This document shows, piece after piece, positions 33,078 to 43,100 of a stretch of 64,000 nt of DNA. Origin of the DNA: Neisseria sp. KEM232 (GTDB taxonomy: Bacteria > Pseudomonadota > Gammaproteobacteria > Burkholderiales > Neisseriaceae); the NCBI RefSeq assembly GCF_002237445.1, contig NZ_CP022527.1:1426001-1490000 (forward strand), written 5' to 3'. The position numbers and the translations under genes were made by a program. The notes below the pieces were generated by a model. It saw only the letters and a program-made list of their open reading frames with translations. It had not been told where the DNA came from and did not search any database. Position 1 is the first letter of the stretch, and every line of letters starts with the position of its first letter.

Positions 33078-34601
33078 TTATTTCACGCGCATATCGCCGG
33101 TTTCGACGAAACGCTGGTGCCACGACAGGGCTTCGTTCAGCAGGTGCGGCGTGTGCAGGCCGCCGCCGGATTTCTCGGCGCGGTCGAAGTAGTCGCGCAG
33201 CTGGTCGCGGTAGTCGGGGTGGGCGCAGTTTTCAATGATGAGGCGGGCGCGCTCGCGCGGGGCTTTGCCGCGCAAATCGGCCAGACCCTGCTCGGTAACC
33301 AGCACCATCACGTCGTGTTCGGTGTGGTCGTGGTGGGAAACCATCGGCACGATGCAGGAAATCGCCCCGCCTTTGGCTACCGACGGCGATACGAAGAAGG
33401 ACAGGAAGGAATTGCGGGCAAAGTCGCCGGAACCGCCGATGCCGTTCATCATTTTGGTGCCCATGATGTGGGTGGAATTGACATTGCCGTAGATGTCGGC
33501 TTCGATCATCGCGTTCATGCCGATGATGCCGAGGCGGCGGATCAGCTCGGGGTTGTTGGTGATTTCCTGCGGGCGCAGGATGATTTTGCTGCGCAGCGCG
33601 TCGATGTTGTTGTTGAAGCGCTCGAGTGCGTCGGGGCTGAACGACAGGGCGGTGGCGGATGCGGAAAGCATTTTGCCGCTCAGAATCAGGTCGAGCATGC
33701 CGTCCTGCAATACTTCGGTGTAGCCGACCAAATCATCGAAGGGGCTGTCCTGCAAACCGGCCAGTACGGCGTTGGCAACGTTGCCGACACCCGATTGCAG
33801 CGGCAGCAGGTTTTTCGGCAGGCGTCCCATTTTGACTTCGTGCGAGAAGAAGTCGATGATTTGCGCGGCAATGCTCTTGGACATTTCGTCCGGCTCGGCG
33901 AATTTGCTGTTGCGGTCGGAGGCGTCGGTCAGCACGATGCCGACGACTTTGTCCAAGTCGCAAGTCATATAGGGCGAGCCGATGCGCTGGCCGGCTTCGG
34001 TCAGCATCAGCGGCTGGCGATTGGGCGGCAGGCCGAGGCTGTCGTAGATGTCGGCCATGCCTTCGAGTTTGGCATTTTGCTGCGCGTTGACTTCAATGAT
34101 GATTTTTTTCGCGTATTGCAGCCAGGTAACGTTGGTGCCGACTGCCAGCGAGGGGATCAGTTTGCCGTCGGCGGTGATGCCCGCCACTTCGATAACGGCC
34201 ACGTCCATGTCGCCGAAAAAGCCGGCGCGAACCTGCGGCTCGATGTGCGACAGGTGCACGTCTATGTAATAGGCGTCGCCTGCGTTAATCTGGTTGCGCA
34301 TGGTGGGATCGGACTGGAAGGGGCTGCGGAAAGAAACGGCCTCGGCGCGGGCAAGCACGCCGTCGCATTCGTCGGCAGTAGAGGCACCGGTAATCATGCG
34401 GATTTTGTAGGGTTGTCCGGCCTGGTGGGCTGCCTGTGCTTTTTCGGCGATGGCAGTGGGAACGGCTTTGGGGTAGCCCGCGCCTGTAAAGCCGCTGATG
34501 CCGACGGTCATGCCGTTTTCGATAAAGGCGGCCGCCTGTTCGGCGGAAATGATTTTTTGGCGCAAGCCTTCGTGTTGCACACGTTCTGCTGCTTGGGTCA
34601 T
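33078..34601 (-). CDS. Acetyl-CoA hydrolase/transferase family (succinyl-CoA:acetate CoA-transferase type)
   Basis: A 507-residue enzyme; GGAGAAAACCTC precedes ATG 34601. The family interconverts acetyl-CoA and succinate with acetate and succinyl-CoA, linking acetate metabolism to the TCA cycle. Landmarks: GISGFTGAGYPKAVP (residues about 34-48), ITGASTADECDGVLA, SGVGNVANAVLAGL (oxyanion loop), the active-site Glu region YTEVLQDGMLDL, and the C-terminal VTEQGLADLRGKAPRERA. Fits AarC/Cat1-like proteins. Transcribed alone. Confidence 0.93.
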   Translation of the reverse strand: MTQAAERVQHEGLRQKIISAEQAAAFIENGMTVGISGFTGAGYPKAVPTAIAEKAQAAHQAGQPYKIRMITGASTADECDGVLARAEAVSFRSPFQSDPTMRNQINAGDAYYIDVHLSHIEPQVRAGFFGDMDVAVIEVAGITADGKLIPSLAVGTNVTWLQYAKKIIIEVNAQQNAKLEGMADIYDSLGLPPNRQPLMLTEAGQRIGSPYMTCDLDKVVGIVLTDASDRNSKFAEPDEMSKSIAAQIIDFFSHEVKMGRLPKNLLPLQSGVGNVANAVLAGLQDSPFDDLVGYTEVLQDGMLDLILSGKMLSASATALSFSPDALERFNNNIDALRSKIILRPQEITNNPELIRRLGIIGMNAMIEADIYGNVNSTHIMGTKMMNGIGGSGDFARNSFLSFFVSPSVAKGGAISCIVPMVSHHDHTEHDVMVLVTEQGLADLRGKAPRERARLIIENCAHPDYRDQLRDYFDRAEKSGGGLHTPHLLNEALSWHQRFVETGDMRVK

Positions 34602-34834
34602 GAGGTTTTCTCCTTCAAATACATATAAGAAACCGCCCGTAAGGCGCGGGGTTGGAACAAATCCGGCCGCACGCGGGCAGGCCGGATGCTTCGGAATATA
34701 TAGTAAAGGTTTGCCAGTGTAAAGTTTCCGCAAACATATGCCGCGCAGCATGGTTCGGCTTTAAAAAAACGCAAAGACTGCCGCCCTCCGCAGCCGATTT
34801 TTTCAGACGGCCTTTCTTTTGCCGGACAAGCTTG

Positions 34835-34840
34835 TATAAT
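34835..34840 (+). promoter_or_regulatory. -10 element for mip
   Basis: TATAAT in CTTGTATAATCCGCCCTTT, 40 bp before the start. A DUS lies just upstream. Confidence 0.6.
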
Positions 34841-34879
34841 CCGCCCTTTCGTTTTTTCCGTTTCCCGCAAAGGAACTTT

Positions 34880-35698
34880 ATGAAGCACACTCTGAAACTG
34901 AGTCTGACCGTATTGGCCGCCGCCTGCGCGCTGGCCGCCTGCAAACAGGAAACCGGCGCTCCCGCCGCCTCCGCCGCGCAAAGCGCTTCCGCCGCCCAAT
35001 CCGGCGCGAAAGATCCTGCGGCATTGGGTACGCCCGAGCAGCAGGCCAGCTACGCCATCGGTATGGACATCGGCCGCAACCTCAAAAACCTGAAAGACCA
35101 GGGCGTGAGCCTCGATTTGAAAATGTTCAGCGAAGCCGTGCAGACTGTCGTAGAAGGCAAAGAAACCCGCATCAGCCCGCAGCAGGCCGAAGAAGTGCTG
35201 GTGGCATTCATTCAGAAAGAACAGGAAAAAGCCCAGGCCGCCGCTCAGAAAGAAGCGCAGCCCGCCTTGGAAAAAGCCAAAGCATGGCTGGCCGAAAACG
35301 GCAAAAAAGAAGGCGTGAAAACCACAGCCTCCGGCCTGCAATATAAAGTAATCAAAGAAGGCACGGGCAAACAGCCCAAGCCCGATTCCATGGTCAGCGT
35401 CACCTACACCGGCAAGCTCACCGACGGCACTGTGTTCGACAGCAACGCCGATGCCAAAGAGCCGATGGCCTTCCCGCTGCCCGTGATGATCAAAGGCTGG
35501 CAGGAAGCCCTGCCGATGATGAAAGAGGGCGCGGAATACACCCTCTACATCCCGCCCGAACTGGGCTACGGCGATATGCCCCCGCCCAACTCCAAAATCC
35601 CGAAAAACGCCGTGCTGGTGTTTGACGTGAAACTGGCGGCCACCGGCGAAATGCCGAAAGACGCGATGGTCGGCATGCCGCCGCCGGAAAGCAGATAA
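34880..35698 (+). CDS. mip: Mip-like FKBP peptidyl-prolyl isomerase lipoprotein
   Basis: A 272-residue outer-membrane or periplasmic isomerase; in gonococcus the Mip lipoprotein aids survival in macrophages. It has a lipoprotein signal (lipobox LAAC, Cys21), a short Ala/Ser-rich linker, and a helical dimerisation domain (about residues 50-140; SYAIGMDIGRNLKNL). The FKBP domain from about 150 carries SVTYTGKLTDGTVFDSNA, FPLPVMIKGWQEAL and YIPPELGYGD. AAAGGAAC is placed before ATG 34880. Confidence 0.95.
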   Translation: MKHTLKLSLTVLAAACALAACKQETGAPAASAAQSASAAQSGAKDPAALGTPEQQASYAIGMDIGRNLKNLKDQGVSLDLKMFSEAVQTVVEGKETRISPQQAEEVLVAFIQKEQEKAQAAAQKEAQPALEKAKAWLAENGKKEGVKTTASGLQYKVIKEGTGKQPKPDSMVSVTYTGKLTDGTVFDSNADAKEPMAFPLPVMIKGWQEALPMMKEGAEYTLYIPPELGYGDMPPPNSKIPKNAVLVFDVKLAATGEMPKDAMVGMPPPESR

Positions 35699-35807
35699 AG
35701 GCCGTCTGAAAAAACGTCCGGCTCCGTGCCGCAAAAGGCCGTCTGAAAGCCCCGCCGCGCTTTCAGACGGCCTCCCTTATCCGTTTTTCCCCGCGCACCA
35801 TAACAAC

Positions 35808-36845
35808 ATGAAACACAACATTACCCTGTCTCCCGACAACGAAACTTTTGAGGCGGACGACGGCGAAAGCATACTCGCTGCCGCCCGCCGGCAGGGCTTC
35901 AACCTGCCGCACTCCTGCCAGAACGGTATCTGCGGCCAATGCAAAGCCCGCGTCCTCTCCGGCCGCTTCGACCAGGCCGAACACGCCGAACAGGCGCTGC
36001 CCGCCGAAGAGGCCGCGCAAAACCACATCCTCATGTGCTGCTGCTTCGCCCAGAGCGACATCAGCCTCGAAGTGCCCGGCTACCGCAGCGGCAAAACCCC
36101 GCCCGTCAAAACCCTGCCCGCCCGCGTCGCTTCCGTCGACTACATCGGCGACACCGCTATCGTCCGCCTCGACATGCCGAAAAAGCCGCCCTTTGTTTTT
36201 CTTGCCGGGCAATACATCGACATCCTGCTCAAAGACGGCCGCAGCCGCAGCTACTCCCTCGCCAACAGCCCCTCGCAAACCGCGCAGCTCGAACTGCACA
36301 TCCGCCGCCGCGAAGGCGGCCTGTTCAGCGGCCTGCTGTTCGGCAACGACCCCGCCGTCCGTGAGAAAACCGTCATGCGCGTGCGCGGGCCGCTGGGCAC
36401 GTTCGCCTTGCAGGAAGACGACGGTTCCCCGCTCATCCTCCTGGCTACCGGCACCGGCTACGCCCCCGTGCAAAGCATCCTGCACCGCCTGGCCGAACAG
36501 CAGTCGCCGCGTCCCGTCCACCTCTACTGGGGCGGCCGCACCGAAAGCGAACTCTACTTTGCCCGCGAAGCCGCAGCGCTTATAGGCCGTCTGAAAAACG
36601 CCCGTTTCACTCCCGTCCTCTCCCGCGCACCCGAAAACCGGCAGGGCGCGCGCGGTTACGTCTGGCAGCAGGCGCTGGCCGACTATCCCGACCTGTCCGG
36701 GCATCAGGTATACGCCTGCGGCTCCCCCGCCATGATTGCCGACGCGCAGCGCGTGTTATGCGAAAAAGGCCGTCTAAAAAGAGAAGCCTTCTTCTCTGAC
36801 GCTTTTTCGCCCGCGCAGGCCGATACTGCCGCAGAGGCCGTCTGA
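35808..36845 (+). CDS. 2Fe-2S ferredoxin-NAD(P)H reductase family protein
   Basis: A 345-residue flavoprotein reductase. The N-terminal plant-type ferredoxin domain has the cluster cysteines (CQNGICGQC around residue 38, a fourth in HILMCCC near 77). A ferredoxin-reductase FAD domain (RSYSLANSPSQ) and an NAD domain (LLATGTGYAPVQSIL, YACGSPAMI) follow. This order is that of CDP-6-deoxy-glucoseen reductase (AscD) and of oxygenase reductases. No partner oxygenase or sugar gene is adjacent, so the acceptor is unknown. The stop codon lies in a DUS (...TAAEAV). Confidence 0.88.
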   Translation: MKHNITLSPDNETFEADDGESILAAARRQGFNLPHSCQNGICGQCKARVLSGRFDQAEHAEQALPAEEAAQNHILMCCCFAQSDISLEVPGYRSGKTPPVKTLPARVASVDYIGDTAIVRLDMPKKPPFVFLAGQYIDILLKDGRSRSYSLANSPSQTAQLELHIRRREGGLFSGLLFGNDPAVREKTVMRVRGPLGTFALQEDDGSPLILLATGTGYAPVQSILHRLAEQQSPRPVHLYWGGRTESELYFAREAAALIGRLKNARFTPVLSRAPENRQGARGYVWQQALADYPDLSGHQVYACGSPAMIADAQRVLCEKGRLKREAFFSDAFSPAQADTAAEAV

Positions 36846-36982
36846 AAGCGCAGCTTCGGCAAAACCGAAACCGCACGCACGTTTTTTCAGACGGCCTCCA
36901 AACCGCATAAGGCCGTCTGAAAGCATTTCTGACGCGGTAAAAATTGCCCGTCCTATGCGCTGCACCGCCACGCCCAAACAGG

Positions 36983-36988
36983 TATAAT
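36983..36988 (+). promoter_or_regulatory. -10 element for the autotransporter gene
   Basis: TATAAT in CAGGTATAATGCCGCC, about 137 bp upstream of the start; no strong -35. No homopolymer or tandem tract that would suggest phase variation is seen between it and the ATG. A DUS lies in the leader (37053-37066). Confidence 0.5.
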
Positions 36989-37124
36989 GCCGCCAACCCA
37001 ATGATTCGGCGGATAAATGCTGCGATAAGCGTTTGCATCGCCCTCCCGCAAAGAGGCCGTCTGAAAGCACGGCACCCGATGCGGCCGCCCCGAACCGTTC
37101 AAATACAGACAGAAGGAAACCGAA

Positions 37125-40100
37125 ATGAACCGTATCTATAAAGTTATCTGGAATCACGAAACCGCCACATGGGTGGCCGCTTCCGAGCTGGCGCACGCCA
37201 AAGGCAAAAGCAAGTCCAAATCGGGCAGGTTGAAAACGCTGGCAGTTTTTGCGGCAGTAGGCCTGGCAACGGCTTCGCCATCTTTGGCGGCAATCACAGA
37301 AGGATCGGCAACAGGCACAGATGCCGTTGCCATCGGTACGAATTCTCAGGCATCAAGCGATTCTGCCGTGGCCGTCGGTATGAACGCCAAAGCCAACGGC
37401 AACCGTGCTGTAGCCGTCGGCAGCGGCGCTTCTGCTGCAAAAGATGATGCCACCGCTTTCGGCAACGCTGCCGAAGCATCAACGCAGAACTCGGTTGCCA
37501 TCGGCAAAGCCGCCGCTGTGCGTGAAGCGAAGCCGGAAGAGCTGACAGCCGCCGGTGTCAATGCGCAGACGGCAGGCACAACCACAGGCAGCGGCTCGGT
37601 AGCCATCGGTGCGAACAGTAAAGCCTTCGGAACAAACGCCACCGCCGTCGGCCAGTCGTCCAATGCTTTGGGACAAAATTCATTTGCCGGAGGACAAGCC
37701 GCCAAAGCCTACGGCAAGTCGAGCACCGCCGTGGGCGACGGCGCGTCTGCCACCAATGACGCAGCCGTGTCTGTGGGTGCATTCTCCAAGGCCACGGCAG
37801 GCGGCGCGGCTGCATTCGGTTACAACGCCAATGCCGGTGCATTCGCCGCAGTAGCTGTCGGCCGTCAGGCAGAGGCGCTGAATAACGACGACATTTCGAT
37901 AGGTGACGGCGCAGGTAAAGGCCGCAAAGACCAGGGTACGAGCTACGGCGGCACAGGTTTGTATTATGCAGACGGCCAACTTGCTGCCACTCCTGCCGCA
38001 TCCATCGCCACCAACACCAATATCGCCGTCGGCAAAGACTCGGCCGTCAATTCGCTCGGTCTGCGCAATATCGCCATCGGCAACGCCGCCGGCACGTCGC
38101 ACTTTGGTGAAGACAGCATCAGCATCGGCACAAACGCCAACAATTTCAAAGCCAACGGCGCGGCCGACGGCACCAAAACCGACACGCCCACCCGTGCGCG
38201 GCACACCATCGCCGTCGGCCAAAACGCGATGACCTACGGCGAAAACTCCATCGCCCTGGGCAACGGCGCGAAAACCACCAATTTCAAATACAACACCGGC
38301 GCGGCCACACCGTCCTACACCAGTGCCAGCCGGGCAATGGCCATCGGCGAATCCTCCGACGCCTCGGGTACGTTTGCCACCGCGTTCGGCTTCCAGGCCA
38401 AAACCGAGCGCAACGATTCCACCGCCATCGGCAAGCAGGCGAAAATCCTCGCCAATCCGGCGGGCAATGCCGCCACCCTCGGCAACCATCTGGCCATCGG
38501 CAACGAATCGCTGGTGGGTCAGAACGTCGGCAGCCATGCGACAGTGGTCGGCTATCAGGCGCAGGCCGTGGGCGCGGGCAACAACAAGCTGGCCGTCGGC
38601 ACGCGGGCCGTTTCCAGCGGCACGATTGCCTCCGCCGTCGGCGTGGGCGCGAAGGCGCACGGCGACACCACTTCGGCCTACGGCTCTTACACGCAGGTGA
38701 GCGGCGGCTTCGACAGCATGGCTGCCGGATCGAGCGCGGCAGTGGTCAGCGGCAGCGGCAGCAGCACAGCCTCCTCGCAGGCCGCCATCGGCTCGGGCAG
38801 CATCACCGCCGCCAAAGGCGCAGTGTCCGTCGGCACGGGCACGATGGTGTTCGGCGAAAACTCCGCCTCCATTGGTGCGAACGGCGGCGGCAGTGCCGCG
38901 CGCATGGTTCAGGCTCTGGCCAACGGCAAGATGGACGACACCGTGTTCAGCATCATCGGCGGCAAAAACAACCAGTCGGTCGGCAACCGCAACCTGATCG
39001 GCAGCACGTCCAACAACAACACGGTGTTCGGCAACGACATCAAAGTCGGCGCGAGCGCGGCCAGCGTTACCAGTGGGGAAGTGGAAATCGACACCGCCGA
39101 CGGCAAAGTCAAACACATCAACTACAAACCCGCGTTTACCAACACCAAAAACATCGACAGCGCGGTTGCCGTCGGCAACGCGGCCAAAGTGGGCGACAGC
39201 AACACCGTCGCCGTGGGCAAAGCGGCCGAAGCGGCGGGCTTGTCGTCCACCGCCATCGGAGAGACCGCAGCCGCCCTCAAACAAAACGGCATCGCCATCG
39301 GCAAAAACGCCAAAGCGGGCACGAGTGCCGCCACAGCAAGCAGCGACTCGGACGCCGTCGCCATCGGCACCGACAGCACGGCATACGAAAAAGACACCGT
39401 CGCCCTGGGTAACACCGCCAAAGCCACGGCGGACAGTGCCACCGCCTTGGGCAAAGGCGCGAAAGCCTCACAGGTTTACGCCACCGCCGTCGGCCTCGAC
39501 ACCGTCGCCGACGGCAACAGCGCGCTGGCGGCAGGCTCGGGTGCGGCGGCGCGGGCAAACAGCGCGACCGCCGTCGGCAACGACGCCCAAGCACTGGGCA
39601 CCGACGCTTCGGCCTTCGGCCGCGACGCGCAGGCGGCAGAAGAACACACGGTTGCCGTCGGTTCGTCCACCCGCGCCGCCGCCGCCGGCGCAATCGCTGT
39701 CGGCAACGACGCGCAGGCCGCCGCCGCAGACGCGGCCGCCATCGGCAAACACAGCCGCGCTTCGTCCACCCGCGCCACCGCCGTCGGCAATTCCGCCAAC
39801 GCGGCGGGCGTGTCGTCCGTTGCCGTCGGCGACAACGCCCAAGCCCAAAACGATTACGCCGTTTCCATCGGCGCGGGCTCGGCCGCTTCGGCCATCGCAG
39901 CCGCCGCCATCGGCAACGACGCCAAAGCCAAACAGTGGAGCTCGGTTGCCCTCGGTCGCGCCTCGGAAACCGCTGACGCAGTCGCCACCACCGCCGCCAC
40001 AGTCGGCGGCATCAGCTACAACGGCTTCGCCGGCACCGCCCCCGAAGCCACCGTCAGCATCGGCAGCGACAGCGTCAAACGCACCCTCACCAACCTTGCC

Positions 40101-43100
40101 GCAGGCCGCATCGCTGCCGACTCCACCGACGCCATCAACGGTAGTCAGCTCTACGCCGTGGCCGACACTTTGGGCGGCAAGCTCACCCACTATTACAGCG
40201 TCAAATCCGCCGAAACAGGCGCAGGCAGCAACTACGACAACGACGGCGCGACCGGCAGCAACGCGCTGGCGGCGGGCGTGAAAGCCTCCGCCTCCGCCCT
40301 GAACACCGTCGCCGTCGGCTTCAACGCGCAGGCGGGCAAAGACGGCGCGGTATCCGTCGGCGCGGACACGCAGGCTTCCAACGCCTCCACCGCCCTGGGC
40401 AACAAAGCCACGGCGACGGGCGAAAATTCCACCGCACTGGGCTGGGGCGCGAATGCCGCCGGACGCGCCGACGTGTTCATCGGCAAACAGTCGGGCGCGG
40501 GTACGGAAAACGCCAATAATTTCAGCAATATCGGCATCGGCGAAGGCGCGGTAAAAAACGCAGGCAAAAACGCCTCGGTCACCAACATCGTCGGCATCGG
40601 TACGGGCGCAGCCGCAGGCATCGAAGGCAGCCACAACATCGCCATCGGCGCATACGCCAACGGCACGGGCAACGGAGCGGGCGCAGTCACCACCGACAAC
40701 AACATCGCCATCGGCCAGCGGAGCGTGGCCAGCGGCGGCGGCTCGATTGCCGTCGGCAACAAGGCGCAGGCTTCCGTGCTCTCCGCCGTGGCCGTCGGCC
40801 TCAATGCCGCCGCCACCGGCGCGCAGGCCGTGGCCGTCGGCCGCAACACCCAAGCCGCAGGCGCGGGTTCGGTGGCCGTTGGCGGCTCGGCCAACGACGG
40901 CAAAGGCGCGGCCGCCAAGGGCTCGCAGTCGGTCGCCATCGGCCAGTTGAGCAACGCGTCGAACACCGGTGCCGCCGCCTTGGGCGTGAACGCGCAGGCC
41001 ACTCATCAAAAAGGCGTCGCCCTCGGCTACGAATCCGAAACCGACACCAACGTTACCACCACTCAGGCCACAGTAAACGGCATCGCCTATTCGGGCTTTG
41101 CCGGTGCGGCCAATGCCAACGTCAGCATCGGCAAAAGCGGCTTCACCCGCACCCTCACCAACCTTGCCGCAGGCCGCATCTCCGCCACCAGCACCGACGC
41201 CGTCAACGGCAGCCAGCTCTACGCCGTGGCCGACACGCTGGGCGGCAAGCTCACCCACTATTACAGCGTCAATTCCACCGCCATGGGCGCGGGCAGCAAC
41301 TACAACAACGACGGCGCAAGCGGCACGGACGCGCTGGCGGCGGGCGCGGGCGCGTCGGCCAAACAAATGAGTTCCGTCGCCATCGGCAAAAACGCCGTTG
41401 CGGACGGCGACAACAGCCAGTCCGACTCCGTCGCCATCGGCACAGCCGCGAAAGCCTCCGGCAACGCGTCGCTGGCCATCGGCCCGGGCGCATCCACTTC
41501 CGGCAGCGACAGCCTCGGCGGCATCGCCATCGGCGCGGCCGCCAGCTCGCAAAACGGCGGCCTGTCGCTGGGCAGCGGCGCGGATTCGGGCAACGGCACG
41601 GCACTGATCCCCGGCCTGCCCGTGCGTCTGAACAACAACGTGGCCTTGGGCGACAGTGCCACCGTTAAAAACGACACCAACTTCCGCGTCTCCTTGGGCT
41701 CGATGTCGATTGCAGGCGTGTCGGATTTGGGCACCGACCCCTACAAACCCTCGGCCAATGCAAACGTCAAAGGCATCGCCGAATCCGGCGTAACGCTGGG
41801 CGAAGTGTCCGTCGGCGGCGACAACCGCGCAGGCCAAGGCGAAATCCTCTACCGCCGCATCACCAACCTTGCCGCCGGTTCGGCCGACACCGACGCCGTC
41901 AACGTCAGCCAGCTCAAAGCCCTTGCCGACGCGCGCAGCAAAGTGGCCGGCAGCGGGCTGGCCAGCGTCAGCTCCGCCACCGACAGCGCGGGCGCGACCA
42001 CCTACACCGTCAACGTCGCCCAAGCCGCCGCCCCCACCGTAACGCGCGGCAATGTTGCCGTTGCGGCGGCCGACGCGGGCAAAGTGATGACCGCAGGCGA
42101 CGTGGCCGCCGCCATCAACAACTCCGAAAAAACCTCCTCGGTTGTTGCCGGATCGACCGCCGTTTCCGTCAGCGCGGGCAGCGAAGACGCCGCCGGCAAC
42201 ACGCAGTACACCGTCGATCTGGGCACGGCCGCCAAAGCCAGCCTGGGCAAGGCCGACAGCGCGCTGCAGAACATCCGCAGCGGCAGCCCCAACCTCAGCG
42301 TCGCCAAAAACGGCGACACCGTAACCGTTGGCATGAGCACAACCCCCGCCTTCACCAGCGTAACCACCGGCGACACCGTCCTCAACAGCGGCGGCCTCAC
42401 CATCGCCCCCGCCGGCAAAACCCCCGTCGTCCTCAATTCAGACGGCCTCAACAACGGCGGCAACAAAATCACCAACGTCGCCGCCGGCAACATCAGTGCC
42501 GCCAGCACCGACGCCGTAAACGGCAGCCAGCTCTACGCCCTCGGCGAAAAACCGCTCACCTTCACCGGCGACAGCGGCAGCGTCCGCCGCAAACTCGGCG
42601 AAACCCTCGCCGTCAAAGGCGACGGCACCTATGTTTCCACCAAAGCCGAAAACGGCGGCGTCAACATCAGCGTATCCGAAAACGCCGTGCGCGACACCGC
42701 CCGCAAAGCGGTGGACGTGAAAGGCGAAGGCGTCATCACCGTTACCCCGAGCCAAGACAACACCGCCCACACCACCACCTACACCGTCAAATACGACGGC
42801 GGCAAAGCGGCGGCGGCCACCGACATCGCCTACACCGCCAACGGCGGCACGGCGCGTAAAACCAGCCTGGCCAAAGGCTTCAATTTCAGCAACGGCGCGA
42901 ACACCACCGCCGAAGTCGGCGCGGACGGCGTGGTGAAATTCAACGCCGTAACCGGCAGCATCGCCATCACCGACGGCAAAGCGGCCGTAACCGCCGCCGA
43001 CGCGGGCAAACTCGCCACCGCAGGCGACGTGGCCGAGGCCGTCAACAACGCCGCATGGAAGGTAACCGCCAAAGCCGACGGCGGCGAACTGGAAAGCGGT

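Noticed and set aside
39468..42023. A very long open frame on the minus strand inside the autotransporter gene
   Set aside because: It is the antisense shadow of a GC-rich repetitive gene; its translation is low-complexity Gly/Ala/Asp without start signals, while the plus-strand frame has ESPR, necks and membrane anchor.
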